In this document: piece by piece, positions 50,921-60,125 of the stretch
How positions within the stretch are numbered: position 1 is the first letter of the stretch
How the letters are laid out: the number at the start of each line of letters is the position of its first letter
DNA from: Shewanella frigidimarina
GTDB lineage: Bacteria; Pseudomonadota; Gammaproteobacteria; Enterobacterales; Shewanellaceae
Direction: 5' to 3'
Length of the DNA: 64,000 nucleotides
Assembly: GCF_003797125.1 (NCBI RefSeq)
Contig: NZ_RKKE01000003.1
Span: 868,001 to 932,000, forward strand
The notes under the pieces: generated by a model
The model's database searches: none
What the model saw: the letters and a program-made list of their open reading frames with translations, nothing else
What the model was told of the DNA's origin: nothing
Program-made: the position numbers and the translations under genes

Positions 50921-52078
50921 ATGTTTCAAATTGATACGCTAATTGCTGCTAAAATTGTCGACCGAACCATGAAAATTATTGGGCATAATATCAATGTCAT
51001 GAATGCTCAGGCGGTGATATTAGGTTCAGGCGATATCGATCGAATTGGCACTGTACATGAAGGCGCACTATTAGCTATCAGCCAAAATCGCAATGTTGAA
51101 ATAAGCCAAGCCATCGCTTCAAACTTACATGGCGTCAAACCTGGGCTAAATTTACCATTACATTACCATGGCCAAGTGGTTGGCGTTATCGGTATCACTG
51201 GCGAGCCAGACACATTAAGCCACTATGGTGAACTGCTTAAGATGACAGCAGAGATGATTGTCGAGCAAGCAAACTTGCAAGAGCAATTACAGTGGCAAAA
51301 TCGTCAAACAGAGGAGTTTATTTCGCAACTCATTCATGCCAATGAACAAGACTTACCTTCTTTACAACAATGGGCATTGCAATTGGGTATCGATTTAAGC
51401 GTGCCGAGAGTGGCTGCCATCATTGAACTCGATAGTAATAACCCACTATATCAACAAGACAATCAAGCATTAAAACAAGTACTGTATTTATTACAAAATC
51501 CTGTACGCGATAACTTAATTGCGATGACATCACTCACTCAATTAGTGATTTTAAAACCGGCGTTTTTAGATGGTAAGCAATTTGACCCAGAGCTTGAAAA
51601 TCAACGCATCAACAAATTGCTCAAACGCTTACCCGCCAATATGCAGCTTAGCCTGCATATTTCATTGGGGCATTATTTCGGTGGTGAACTCGGTATTAGT
51701 TACTCTTATCGTACCGCTAAAGAAACGTTAGATATTGGCAAAAAATTACATCCAACAAAAACCAAATATTTATACCAAAACTACAGCTTACAAGTGCTGT
51801 TATCAGGACTGCGGCACCACTGGCGAGGTAATGCGCTTGCCGGGCCGTACCTAAAACTCATTGAAGTCGACAATAACCAGCAATTGCAAAAAACACTTGC
51901 CGCTTATCTAGATCACATGGGAGATATCCAAGCCTGTGCTAACAGTTTGTTTATCCATCGAAACACACTGCGTTATCGACTCGATAAAATTCAAACGATT
52001 ACCAACATTGACCTACGCAGTTTTAATGGATTACTGAGTTTATATTTAGGCCAGTTAATTCACCAACCCAGCACCTAG
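50921..52078 (+). CDS. cdaR: CdaR/SdaR-type carbohydrate diacid regulator
   Basis: The 385-residue protein matches the E. coli CdaR length. The N-terminal diacid-recognition domain starts with TLIAAKIVDRTMKIIGHNINVMN and includes GVIGITGEPD. The C-terminal PucR-type helix-turn-helix is around CANSLFIHRNTLRYRLDKIQ. The start chosen is ATG 50921, preceded by AGAGAA. It lies upstream of gntP and glxK and probably activates them in response to glycerate. Confidence 0.92.
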   Translation: MFQIDTLIAAKIVDRTMKIIGHNINVMNAQAVILGSGDIDRIGTVHEGALLAISQNRNVEISQAIASNLHGVKPGLNLPLHYHGQVVGVIGITGEPDTLSHYGELLKMTAEMIVEQANLQEQLQWQNRQTEEFISQLIHANEQDLPSLQQWALQLGIDLSVPRVAAIIELDSNNPLYQQDNQALKQVLYLLQNPVRDNLIAMTSLTQLVILKPAFLDGKQFDPELENQRINKLLKRLPANMQLSLHISLGHYFGGELGISYSYRTAKETLDIGKKLHPTKTKYLYQNYSLQVLLSGLRHHWRGNALAGPYLKLIEVDNNQQLQKTLAAYLDHMGDIQACANSLFIHRNTLRYRLDKIQTITNIDLRSFNGLLSLYLGQLIHQPST

Positions 52079-52080
52079 CT

Positions 52081-52134
52081 GTGCGTGCGCACAAATTTAG
52101 TGTCAGCTTGCTTATTTATTAGTGCAAACGCACA
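52081..52134. promoter_or_regulatory. Paired candidate CdaR operator sites
   Basis: GTGC-GTG-CGCACA (52081-52093) and GTGC-AAA-CGCACA (52122-52134) share GTGC-N3-CGCACA in the same orientation, 41 bases apart (about four helical turns), in the cdaR-gntP gap. Their repeated form and position suggest regulator binding. Confidence 0.5.
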
Positions 52135-52207
52135 GAGTAATTTATGGGTAATGGTTTACTATGATGAATACTAAACCACCCCTACAATAATAAATAACGA
52201 GTACTCT

Positions 52208-53566
52208 ATGGGACTAATATTGATCTTACTCGGCGTAATAGCCTTTATCGTCATCGCCACCTCTAAATTTAAACTCCACCCTTTTTTAACCCTCATTTTA
52301 GCGTCGTTCCTCACCGCATTTGCCTATGGCTTACCTAGCAATGAAATCGCCAAAACCATCACTGGCGGTTTCGGTGGTATTTTAGGTTATATCGGCTTAG
52401 TCATTGTGATCGGTACCATTATCGGTACCATTCTCGAAAAAAGTGGTGCAGCCATTACCATGGCAGATGTAGTGATTAAACTGTTTGGTCAACGGTTCCC
52501 AACGTTAACAATGTCAATGATTGGTTACTTAGTGTCGATCCCTGTTTTTTGTGATTCAGGTTTTGTGATTTTAAATTCATTAAAACAGTCAATGGCAAAC
52601 CGGATGAAAGTGTCTCAAGTTGCCATGAGCGTCGCCCTAGCAACTGGGTTATACGCAACTCATACCTTTGTGCCGCCAACCCCAGGTCCTATTGCTGCGG
52701 CGGGTAACCTTGGTCTTGAATCACAACTTGGACTCGTTATTGCTGTCGGTGTGTTTGTTGCTGCCATTGCCGCTTTTGCCGGTATGTTGTGGGCCAATCG
52801 TTTTGCCAATGAGCAACCTGACGGCGAAGGCGCCGATGAACTGAATCTACAACAAGAAGATTTTGATGATCTAAAGAAAACCTATGGTGAATTACCTAGT
52901 CCTACCAAAGCATTTGCGCCTATTTTTGTGCCTATCATTTTAATCTGCTTAGGCTCGGTGGCTAACTTCCCTTCAAAACCACTAGGTGAACAAGGCTTAT
53001 TCGATTTATTAGTATTCTTGGGCCAACCTGTTAACGCCTTAATGATCGGCTTATTTTTATCATTATCACTATTAAAAAGTAACCAAAAAATCAAAGAGTT
53101 TAGCGATCGTATCAGCCAAGGTTTAGTGGTATCAGCGCCTATTTTATTAATCACCGGGGCTGGCGGCGCATTTGGTGCGGTATTAAAAGCCACCGAGATT
53201 GGCGCATTTTTAGGTAGCAGTTTATCCGCTTTAGGTGTGGGCATTTTTATGCCATTTATCGTGGCAGCCGCACTCAAATCAGCACAAGGTTCATCTACCG
53301 TGGCATTAGTCGCTACCTCAGCGTTAGTGGCACCATTACTAGGCGATATTGGTTTAGCCTCAGAAATGGGCCGAGTGTTAACTGTAATGGCAATTGGTGC
53401 GGGTGCGATGACAGTCTCACATGCAAACGATAGCTTCTTCTGGGTGGTAACTCAATTTAGCCGCATGAGCGTCAAGCAAGCGTATCGAGCTCAAACAATG
53501 GCGACTTTAGTCCAAGGTGTCACGGCGATGATTACCGTTTATCTACTGAGTTTATTTTTACTGTAA
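52208..53566 (+). CDS. GntP-family organic acid permease
   Basis: The 452-residue inner-membrane transporter has about twelve helices and GntP motifs (FGGILGYIGLVIVIGTIIG; HTFVPPTPGPIAAAGNLG; SHANDSFFWVV). It is placed between cdaR and glxK, so its likely substrate is D-glycerate, taken up with protons. It is separated from glxK by 20 bases, so the two should be one operon. Confidence 0.92.
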   Translation: MGLILILLGVIAFIVIATSKFKLHPFLTLILASFLTAFAYGLPSNEIAKTITGGFGGILGYIGLVIVIGTIIGTILEKSGAAITMADVVIKLFGQRFPTLTMSMIGYLVSIPVFCDSGFVILNSLKQSMANRMKVSQVAMSVALATGLYATHTFVPPTPGPIAAAGNLGLESQLGLVIAVGVFVAAIAAFAGMLWANRFANEQPDGEGADELNLQQEDFDDLKKTYGELPSPTKAFAPIFVPIILICLGSVANFPSKPLGEQGLFDLLVFLGQPVNALMIGLFLSLSLLKSNQKIKEFSDRISQGLVVSAPILLITGAGGAFGAVLKATEIGAFLGSSLSALGVGIFMPFIVAAALKSAQGSSTVALVATSALVAPLLGDIGLASEMGRVLTVMAIGAGAMTVSHANDSFFWVVTQFSRMSVKQAYRAQTMATLVQGVTAMITVYLLSLFLL

Positions 53567-53586
53567 ATTATTAATCAGAGTCTTAT

Positions 53587-54756
53587 ATGAAAATCGTTAT
53601 TGCACCAGATTCATTTAAAGAAAGCTTAAGCGCACTTGAAGTAGCTAATGCCATCGAAGATGGATTTAAACAGGTATTCCCAAACGCGCAATATTATAAG
53701 GTGCCAATGGCCGACGGCGGTGAAGGTACTGTGCAAGCGATGGTCGATGCCACCCAAGGACAGATTATTAATCTTACTGTCACTGGGCCTTTAGGTTTAC
53801 CTGTAAACGCATTTTATGGCGTGTTAGGACAACTAGATGAGGATGGAAACCAAACTGCAATAATCGAAATGGCTGCGGCATCAGGTTTACACCTGGTGCC
53901 ATCCGCTCAACGTAATCCATTATTAACCACCAGTTTTGGTACTGGTGAGTTGATTGCCGATGCATTAGACAGAGGCATAAGACACATCATTTTAGGCCTA
54001 GGTGGCAGTGCGACTAACGATGCCGGCGCTGGCATGATGCAGGCCTTAGGCGTAAAACTCAGTGATATAACTAATACTCCATTACCTTTGGGTGGTGCAG
54101 CCCTAGCCACATTACATTACATCGACATGCAATTATGCCATCCAGCCATTAAGGAGTGCGTGATTGAAGTGGCGTGCGACGTCGATAATCCGTTATGTGG
54201 ACCGCGAGGCGCCAGTGCTATTTTTGGTCCACAAAAAGGCGCTACAAACGAGATGGTTGAGCAACTTGACTTCGCTTTGGGGCATTTTGCTCATGTCATT
54301 AACCAACACCTTAACCAACCAATTGATGGACACTGTCAATTGCACCCTGGGGCTGGTGCTGCTGGTGGTATGGGGTTTGGCGTAATGACAATGTTAAATG
54401 CAACCTTAAAACCTGGGGTCGATATTGTCACAAAAAGCGTTAAGCTGGCACAACATTGTCTTAATGCTGATCTCATTATCACCGGTGAAGGTCGAATGGA
54501 CGGTCAAACCGTATTTGGTAAAACCCCCATGGGAGTATTGAATGTCGCCAAACAACAGAATATTCCGGTAATTGGCATTTCAGGATGCCTTGGTAAAAAT
54601 GCAGATGTTATTTTAGCCGAAGGTATGCACGCTATTTTCCCTATCATTCCTGCGTTGCAGCCCTTAGAGCAAGTATTGTCTGAAGCTCAGGTTAATCTAA
54701 CCAATACCGCGCGCAACATTGCTGCAATCATGTCACTTTCATTTGCGAGTAAGTAA
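53587..54756 (+). CDS. glxK: Glycerate kinase
   Basis: The 389-residue GlxK/GarK-type kinase phosphorylates D-glycerate to 2-phosphoglycerate. Family marks are PDSFKESLSALEVANAIEDG, PMADGGEGT, GLGGSATNDAG and GITGEG-like IITGEGRMDGQT. It is part of the cdaR-gntP-glxK glycerate module. A 14-bp hairpin follows the stop. Confidence 0.95.
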   Translation: MKIVIAPDSFKESLSALEVANAIEDGFKQVFPNAQYYKVPMADGGEGTVQAMVDATQGQIINLTVTGPLGLPVNAFYGVLGQLDEDGNQTAIIEMAAASGLHLVPSAQRNPLLTTSFGTGELIADALDRGIRHIILGLGGSATNDAGAGMMQALGVKLSDITNTPLPLGGAALATLHYIDMQLCHPAIKECVIEVACDVDNPLCGPRGASAIFGPQKGATNEMVEQLDFALGHFAHVINQHLNQPIDGHCQLHPGAGAAGGMGFGVMTMLNATLKPGVDIVTKSVKLAQHCLNADLIITGEGRMDGQTVFGKTPMGVLNVAKQQNIPVIGISGCLGKNADVILAEGMHAIFPIIPALQPLEQVLSEAQVNLTNTARNIAAIMSLSFASK

Positions 54757-54760
54757 TCAT

Positions 54761-54796
54761 ATCCAACACAAATGCCTTACCACATTTGTGTTGGAT
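54761..54796 (+). terminator. Hairpin after glxK
   Basis: A perfect 14-bp stem (54761-54774 with 54783-54796) has an 8-base loop and a short T-rich tail. Confidence 0.7.
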
Positions 54797-54986
54797 TATT
54801 CATATCAACATCTTTCATCTTCTGAATAACCGCAGCTAATCCGTAGTAATAACACGATAAATGCTTGAAGCGGAACCAGCCATACAGTAAAGTTAGCACC
54901 CTCATTTCGTCCTGAAGGTGCAGCGTTAATCGTAAAGCACCCGTCAATGCTATCAGGATGAAGTTTTCATCATTACGGCAAGCAAA

Positions 54987-56627
54987 ATGACCTCGAAAAT
55001 GACCCGTCAAGCAAACGCTTCAGAAGACAGTTTACTGCGAATTTTTACCGCCCCTGAAGATTCAACCTCGACGTTGAGCATTATTGAGCAAAAGCTATCT
55101 CAAGACCTCGCAGGTTTTTTAGGTAATAGTATCGCCGCACTGGAAAAACCACTTTCAGAAATTGAAACCGACTTTAGCGCCTATCAGATCCCGACAGATC
55201 CCAAGTTCGTTTCTGATTATGCCGACGAAATAATGCAAAACCTAGTCGCTCATTCAGTCCATACTTCAGCACCCAGTTTTATTGGACACATGACCTCGGC
55301 CTTGCCTTATTTTGTGTTACCACTGTCAAAAATGATGGTCGGGCTAAACCAAAATTTAGTCAAAATTGAAACATCCAAAGCCTTTACTCCATTAGAACGC
55401 CAAGTGTTAGGCATGATGCATAATTTGGTGTATCAGCAATCTGATGATTTCTATCATCAATGGATGCACAGTGCTAACCACTCACTCGGGGCATTTTGCT
55501 CAGGTGGCACCGTTGCTAATATCACCGCACTGTGGATTGCCCGAAACCGGCTGCTACAACCACGCGGCGATTTTAAAGGCGTCACCCGCGAAGGAATGAC
55601 GAAAGCATTGCGCTTTTATGGCTATGATGACCTTGCTATTTTAGTGTCAGATCGCGGTCATTACTCTTTGGGTAAAACTGCCGACTTGCTGGGTATTGGC
55701 CGAGATAACATCATTAGCATCCCAACAGATGAGCATCATAAAGTCGATGTTGCCGCCATGCGAGATGCAGCAGAAAAGCTGGCACAACAAAATATTAAAG
55801 TGATGGCCATTGTCGGTATCGCTGGCACAACTGAAACAGGCAATGTGGATCCCTTAACTGAATTAGCAGCGTTAGCCAGCGAGCTAAATTGCCATTTTCA
55901 TGTCGACGCTGCCTGGGGCGGCGCGAGTTTATTATCTAAAAAATATAGCCACTTATTGAAAGGCATCGAATTAGCTGACTCCGTCACTATCGATGCTCAT
56001 AAGCAAATGTATGTTCCAATGGGCGCCGGTATGGTGCTATTTAAAGATCCTGAACTGGCTAAAGCCATAGTGCACCATGCTGAATATATTCTACGGGTAG
56101 GTTCAAAAGACTTAGGTAGTCAAACGCTGGAAGGTTCGCGCCCTGGGATGGCAATGCTAGTGCATGCTTGTCTTCAGATTATTGGCCGTGATGGCTATGA
56201 AATTCTCATTAATAACAGCCTAGAAAAAGCCCGTTACTTTGGCTCAATCATCGACCAACATGCTGACTTTGAGTTAGTCACCGCACCGGAGTTATGCTTG
56301 CTGACCTATCGCTATGTACCTAAATCGGTGCAAGCCATACTCACTACAGCTCTAGCCAACCAAGATAGCGTTTTAGTTGCATCAATCAATGAACTACTCG
56401 ATGGACTGACACAATTTATTCAAAAGCATCAACGCGAACAAGGTAAATCGTTTGTGTCACGCACACGTATTAAACCGGCAAAATACTTACGCCAACCAAC
56501 GACAGTATTTCGTGTGGTACTGGCCAATCCGTTGACCAGTCATCAAATATTGCATGATGTGCTCACCGAGCAAGTCGAAATTGCAGCTTTAGACAGCGAA
56601 TATTTACCGCAACTACTCGCCTTATAG
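54987..56627 (+). CDS. panP: PLP-dependent decarboxylase, PanP-type aspartate 1-decarboxylase (glutamate decarboxylase family)
   Basis: The 546-residue group II PLP decarboxylase has the PLP lysine in TIDAHKQMYVP, the motif HVDAAWGG, and the N-terminal block TSAPSFIGHMTSALPYFVLPL. In Shewanella and Vibrio this family is proposed to supply beta-alanine for pantothenate in place of the pyruvoyl enzyme PanD. It is often annotated glutamate decarboxylase. The start is uncertain between 54987 and 54999; no good ribosome site was seen. Being the last core gene before the integron fits a conserved edge. Confidence 0.75.
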   Translation: MTSKMTRQANASEDSLLRIFTAPEDSTSTLSIIEQKLSQDLAGFLGNSIAALEKPLSEIETDFSAYQIPTDPKFVSDYADEIMQNLVAHSVHTSAPSFIGHMTSALPYFVLPLSKMMVGLNQNLVKIETSKAFTPLERQVLGMMHNLVYQQSDDFYHQWMHSANHSLGAFCSGGTVANITALWIARNRLLQPRGDFKGVTREGMTKALRFYGYDDLAILVSDRGHYSLGKTADLLGIGRDNIISIPTDEHHKVDVAAMRDAAEKLAQQNIKVMAIVGIAGTTETGNVDPLTELAALASELNCHFHVDAAWGGASLLSKKYSHLLKGIELADSVTIDAHKQMYVPMGAGMVLFKDPELAKAIVHHAEYILRVGSKDLGSQTLEGSRPGMAMLVHACLQIIGRDGYEILINNSLEKARYFGSIIDQHADFELVTAPELCLLTYRYVPKSVQAILTTALANQDSVLVASINELLDGLTQFIQKHQREQGKSFVSRTRIKPAKYLRQPTTVFRVVLANPLTSHQILHDVLTEQVEIAALDSEYLPQLLAL

Positions 56628-56734
56628 GCCGGACTTATCTATATAGAGTCTATTTAACTTTATGTTTATCTGCATAAGAACATGATAAAGGTTAATGAAC
56701 TAGCTCATATTTCGACAAAAGTGGATTTAAGATA

Positions 56735-56990
56735 GGCCTACGGCCACTAACGTCGTGGCGCTTCGCCCACACCAGACCAAGAGGAAACCAACGGCTGTTC
56801 CCTCTTGGAACTCCCAGCCGCCCCGCAACATTTTCTGAAAAACGAAAAGTCGCCATGGGGTCAGATTTAACTTTGACCTACATTTGCAGACTGCTTCGGC
56901 CTTATTCGAAAATGCTATCGCTTCCGATAGGCCATCCATGGCCAACGAAAGCTAGCCTGACGTCCTGTCAGGCTCACGCTATTTTCTTCA
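56735..56990. repeat. Intergenic repeat-like element with hairpins
   Basis: The 56628-57106 gap holds no convincing gene. This stretch has hairpins CCAAGAGG/CCTCTTGG (56777-56784 with 56801-56808) and AGCCTGAC/GTCAGGCT (56954-56961 with 56967-56974). It also has GGGGTCAGATTTAACTTTGAC, a phrase common next to REP-associated (RAYT) elements. It seems to be a dispersed noncoding repeat, GC-richer than its flanks. The open minus frame in it is judged non-coding. Confidence 0.5.
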
Positions 56991-57106
56991 ACGGCCTCAA
57001 GTGCAGAGTTGAATTTATAAAACTTTAAGCAAAGCTAACTTATTTTTGGACATTTCCGAGTTAGAACATTAATTCTAATTCGTGAGTTTCAGGTTAAAAT
57101 TTCTAT

Positions 57107-57215
57107 GTGTAACGCCCGCATAAACAGCGGAACAATTTTGGACGCATTTTTGCGTCGTTTCTCTTTGCAAAAATTCGGACTAAATTGTAAGTCTGAATTG
57201 ATGCGCTTGTTATAA
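57107..57215 (-). repeat. attC site A
   Basis: On the minus strand it runs from TTATAAC to GTTACAC with a long imperfect hairpin between (109 bp). The stop codon of the 57210-57650 gene lies inside its first core site. Confidence 0.82.
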
Positions 57216-57650
57216 GCCATTTGCCACTTCAAGGTAAGACTTAGAACCAATACCAACCTGTGCCCAAACTTTACGTTTGTGGTTGCCAAGGTAATCGTAT
57301 TGTTCGTCCATGTCCCAGAGAGTAACTATTTGATCAGGGAAAATATACTCCGACTCATTAAACGAGTGACTCTCCGATTCATTAGCGGAAATTGCATTAA
57401 ATAAAGTAATGCCTTCAACATCAAATGCGTCAATACCACCAAACATAAGTTGGTAATTAACGTTTTGAGATACACCGATAAAGTCTACTAAGTCGTTTTC
57501 AAATTCAATTTGAAGACAACTATCAAAATAGAAATCGCTAGATCCATCGGACAAAGTAAAAAAACCAGAGAATAGTTCTTTAACTTGTTCTCTAGACATT
57601 CCAAGTTTGATGGGTCCAATTCCATCATGAGGCTTAATTACAAACTCCAT
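57210..57650 (-). CDS. Integron cassette protein of unknown function
   Basis: The 146-residue acidic, probably soluble protein starts MEFVIKPHDGIGPIKLGMSREQVKELF. The GIGPIKLGMSREQV phrase is recurrent in small cassette and immunity-like proteins of the SMI1-type size range, but no family is assigned. An excellent ribosome site (AGGAAGG) directly follows attC B, the classic cassette layout. Confidence 0.75.
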   Translation of the reverse strand: MEFVIKPHDGIGPIKLGMSREQVKELFSGFFTLSDGSSDFYFDSCLQIEFENDLVDFIGVSQNVNYQLMFGGIDAFDVEGITLFNAISANESESHSFNESEYIFPDQIVTLWDMDEQYDYLGNHKRKVWAQVGIGSKSYLEVANGL

Positions 57651-57663
57651 ACCTTCCTATGGC

Positions 57664-57763
57664 TTATAACGCCGCGTTAAGCGGACTAAAATTGTGGGTT
57701 AAAATGTGTAGCGAATAGAAACGTAACCAACTGTTTTAGTTCAGTTTAAACACCTTGTTAGTT
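57664..57763 (-). repeat. attC site B
   Basis: The 100-bp site runs on the minus strand from CTAACAAGG to GCGTTATAAG, with arms GTCCGCTTAA and TTTAAACTGAAC. It ends the two-gene (HNH plus ATPase) cassette. Confidence 0.88.
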
Positions 57764-57776
57764 GCTATATGGAGAG

Positions 57777-58640
57777 TCAAACATTGGCGTTTACTATACG
57801 CGAAAAATATGCATTTATGGCTAGACTTTTCATTAGAACTACACGCCAATGATTTATGCCATATAGGGTTTCTTCAGTAGCCAATAAATTTTCAACAAAC
57901 AGCCTTACATTTGCTCCCCCACATCTAATGTGGGCAACACAAGAATTAAAAAGCTCCGTGATCTCGTCACTTGCCAATTCATTATATGTAAAAATTAATC
58001 CAAGTTTTTCGTAATGCGATAAGAGCACTTCCCACAAAGCGTTTTGTATATTGATAGGCCTTTGTATAGAAAACTGAGCGCCTATAGAACCTGCCCCAGT
58101 AACAATATTTACATTAATATATTGAACATTAGGAATTATATCTTTATAGAAATACAGGAAAGTTCTGTGAGTGTTATTTTTCCAAAAATTATTCTTAGTC
58201 GAATTACATGAACCACAACAAGGGACTAAATTTAATGCATGGACAGACAACTCTGGAAAGTGTGCTTCTGGTAAATAATGATCATATGTTTTAGGTAGGG
58301 TAACCCCACAATAGGGGCACCGCTTTAAAAACCTAGTAGGTTGTGTATCTTCTATTAATTTAAAGATCTCTTTTACTTTTTTCGTACGGCCTTTATAACA
58401 GCTTAATAAATCATCTTTATGCGCGGCAAGAGCAGGATCTTCGGGGAAGCTAAATAACGTATTCTGTACAATCGCTTGTTCAAATAGACTATACCGTGCA
58501 AGTATTTGAGGCTCTAATAGTAGTAAATTAGTTTTTGTTGTATTTGGGTTACCTTTAACGGTATTTGCTTTTGAACTCACCACATTTTTATGCCTTTGTG
58601 AGTAAGTTACAACTGCCGAAGGAGCTACCATTGTTTTCAT
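57777..58640 (-). CDS. PtuB-like HNH endonuclease of a Septu-type system
   Basis: The 287-residue protein has an HNH zinc finger: C108-x2-C111, then YDHYLP with Asp120-His121, then C142-x2-C145 and Asn146 (NLVPCCGSCNSTKNNFW). This arrangement is that of PtuB, the nuclease of Septu anti-phage systems and of some retron effectors. Its ATG overlaps the ATPase stop (ATGA), so the two products are made together. Defence is inferred from family and context. Confidence 0.8.
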   Translation of the reverse strand: MKTMVAPSAVVTYSQRHKNVVSSKANTVKGNPNTTKTNLLLLEPQILARYSLFEQAIVQNTLFSFPEDPALAAHKDDLLSCYKGRTKKVKEIFKLIEDTQPTRFLKRCPYCGVTLPKTYDHYLPEAHFPELSVHALNLVPCCGSCNSTKNNFWKNNTHRTFLYFYKDIIPNVQYINVNIVTGAGSIGAQFSIQRPINIQNALWEVLLSHYEKLGLIFTYNELASDEITELFNSCVAHIRCGGANVRLFVENLLATEETLYGINHWRVVLMKSLAINAYFSRIVNANV

Positions 58641-59713
58641 TTATCATCACCATACTGTGCAAGCAAGTATGCTTTTGCATTAAAACCTAATCCATTTTCA
58701 AATAAGTTATTTACCTCTTCAAAAGGCATTGTTTTAGATAACCCCTTTAACACTGTTTTATAGTGATTCGTAATATTAACTGTATCAAATACATGCCTTG
58801 TTAATTCAGAAATATTTTTCCCAAATGTTTCAAAATTCATAATTGACGACAATGTACTATTACCTTCTCTCGTCAGCAAGATCACTCTTTTTCTAGGGAT
58901 TTCTTGTATAACAATCGGAGAATGCGTTGCAATAATTGCAAAAGAGTTAAATTGTTTTAGCATTTTATTCATCACATTAAATAGATGTGCAACAGCATTA
59001 GGATGTAAATGAGTTTCTGGCTCATCAAATAGAACCAAGGTATTATCTTGTATTTTAGCAACAAGCGCAGTAACGAAATGGGCTAGAATAGATTGACCAG
59101 AACTTAATAATGATAATGCACCATCATCAGACTCATGATCATTATTTATCTCATTTTCAAGTTTAGAATTAAACTCAACACTTGAATTATCAAGAATTTG
59201 CGACATAAACGAAATCCATGTACTTGAACGCCCCAACTCATTAATTTTTAACAGGTTACCTTTGTAATTTTCAATAAGAGATGTTTTTGACAAATTCCCA
59301 TTTTCATTTCTAATTCCACAATAGGCATAGCTTGCCTGAGGGTTTTTAGGTCTAATAAACTTATCAAAAGCACTATATGAAACTGTTATTACACGATTGA
59401 ATATTGGTCTATTTCCTTTGGACCTTTCATTTTTATCATCAATTGTTTTTTGAGATACTCTACCAACCTGAACTAAATCCTTAGCTAATTCCCCCATTAA
59501 ATGAGTTTTTCCTACTGCGTTACGACCAATTATGCCTACTATTCTGCCAGGTAAATAATCATACTCATCAAAATCAACTGAAATACTGAATGGGTTATCA
59601 GCGCCTTCAATATCTACAGTATATTCAAAGGAAAAATCTTCATCGTATTCTTCATCAAGGATAATAGACCGACCAAAACGGAATGAACTGCTAGCACTAT
59701 TTTCTCTAAACAA
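58637..59713 (-). CDS. PtuA-like AAA ATPase, main part after an in-frame amber codon
   Basis: These 358 codons encode an SMC/ABC-like ATPase with Walker A GRNAVGKT (63-70), signature LLSSGQS (202-208) and Walker B TLVLFDEPETHLHP (225-238). The only start after the upstream TAG is a TTG at 59713 with no ribosome site. The same frame continues upstream for 30 more sense codons, including LNDISWQSNK, to a TAG at 59804-59806, and then into the 59804-60091 frame. The natural reading is one ~484-residue protein broken by this amber. It pairs with the HNH gene through an ATGA overlap. Confidence 0.78.
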   Translation of the reverse strand: MFRENSASSSFRFGRSIILDEEYDEDFSFEYTVDIEGADNPFSISVDFDEYDYLPGRIVGIIGRNAVGKTHLMGELAKDLVQVGRVSQKTIDDKNERSKGNRPIFNRVITVSYSAFDKFIRPKNPQASYAYCGIRNENGNLSKTSLIENYKGNLLKINELGRSSTWISFMSQILDNSSVEFNSKLENEINNDHESDDGALSLLSSGQSILAHFVTALVAKIQDNTLVLFDEPETHLHPNAVAHLFNVMNKMLKQFNSFAIIATHSPIVIQEIPRKRVILLTREGNSTLSSIMNFETFGKNISELTRHVFDTVNITNHYKTVLKGLSKTMPFEEVNNLFENGLGFNAKAYLLAQYGDDK

Positions 59714-59803
59714 TGCATTTCTATATGCTGATTTGCTCTCGAATACATCAGCCTTATTCGATTGCCACGAAATATCATTTAAAGACTCTAAGATAACTGC
59801 AGA

Positions 59804-60091
59804 CTAATTAGATCCAATAGCTTTAAAGAGATTTTTATAAAATTCAAGATTTTGCCCTAAACTGATATATTCATCTTCAAGATTTGAAAATTCAGGAGGA
59901 AGTAATTTATGTCCCTTACCTTTCTGTAATATCTTTATTTCACCTATTTGTACAACATCAGCTTTACTCTTATGGTACCGAAGATGGAAAGTACACACTG
60001 TACCAAAATCATCCCAATTATCAGTAGACAAACTAAAAACAGGGTAAACATCGCTAATTAATGGTGTATTGAATCCTTTGACTTTAAACAT
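59804..60091 (-). CDS. N-terminal part of the PtuA-like ATPase, ends at in-frame amber
   Basis: Ninety-five codons start MFKVKGFNTPLISDVYPVFSL and end KAIGSN-TAG. The content (DDFGTVCTFHLRYH; IGEIKILQKG; SLGQNLEFYKNL) reads like the N-terminus of PtuA-type ATPases. It is in exactly the same frame as the downstream ATPase, with 30 sense codons between. It starts soon after attC C, so it is the first gene of its cassette. This is either a nonsense mutation, a sequencing error, or readthrough. Confidence 0.72.
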   Translation of the reverse strand: MFKVKGFNTPLISDVYPVFSLSTDNWDDFGTVCTFHLRYHKSKADVVQIGEIKILQKGKGHKLLPPEFSNLEDEYISLGQNLEFYKNLFKAIGSN

Positions 60092-60125
60092 AGATTATTA
60101 GATACCTCGGAGAATGATGGTTTGC

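Noticed and set aside
56727..56945. 72-residue minus-strand open frame
   Set aside because: It lies within a hairpin-rich repeat-like element, has no ribosome site or family, and its composition follows the repeat rather than a protein.
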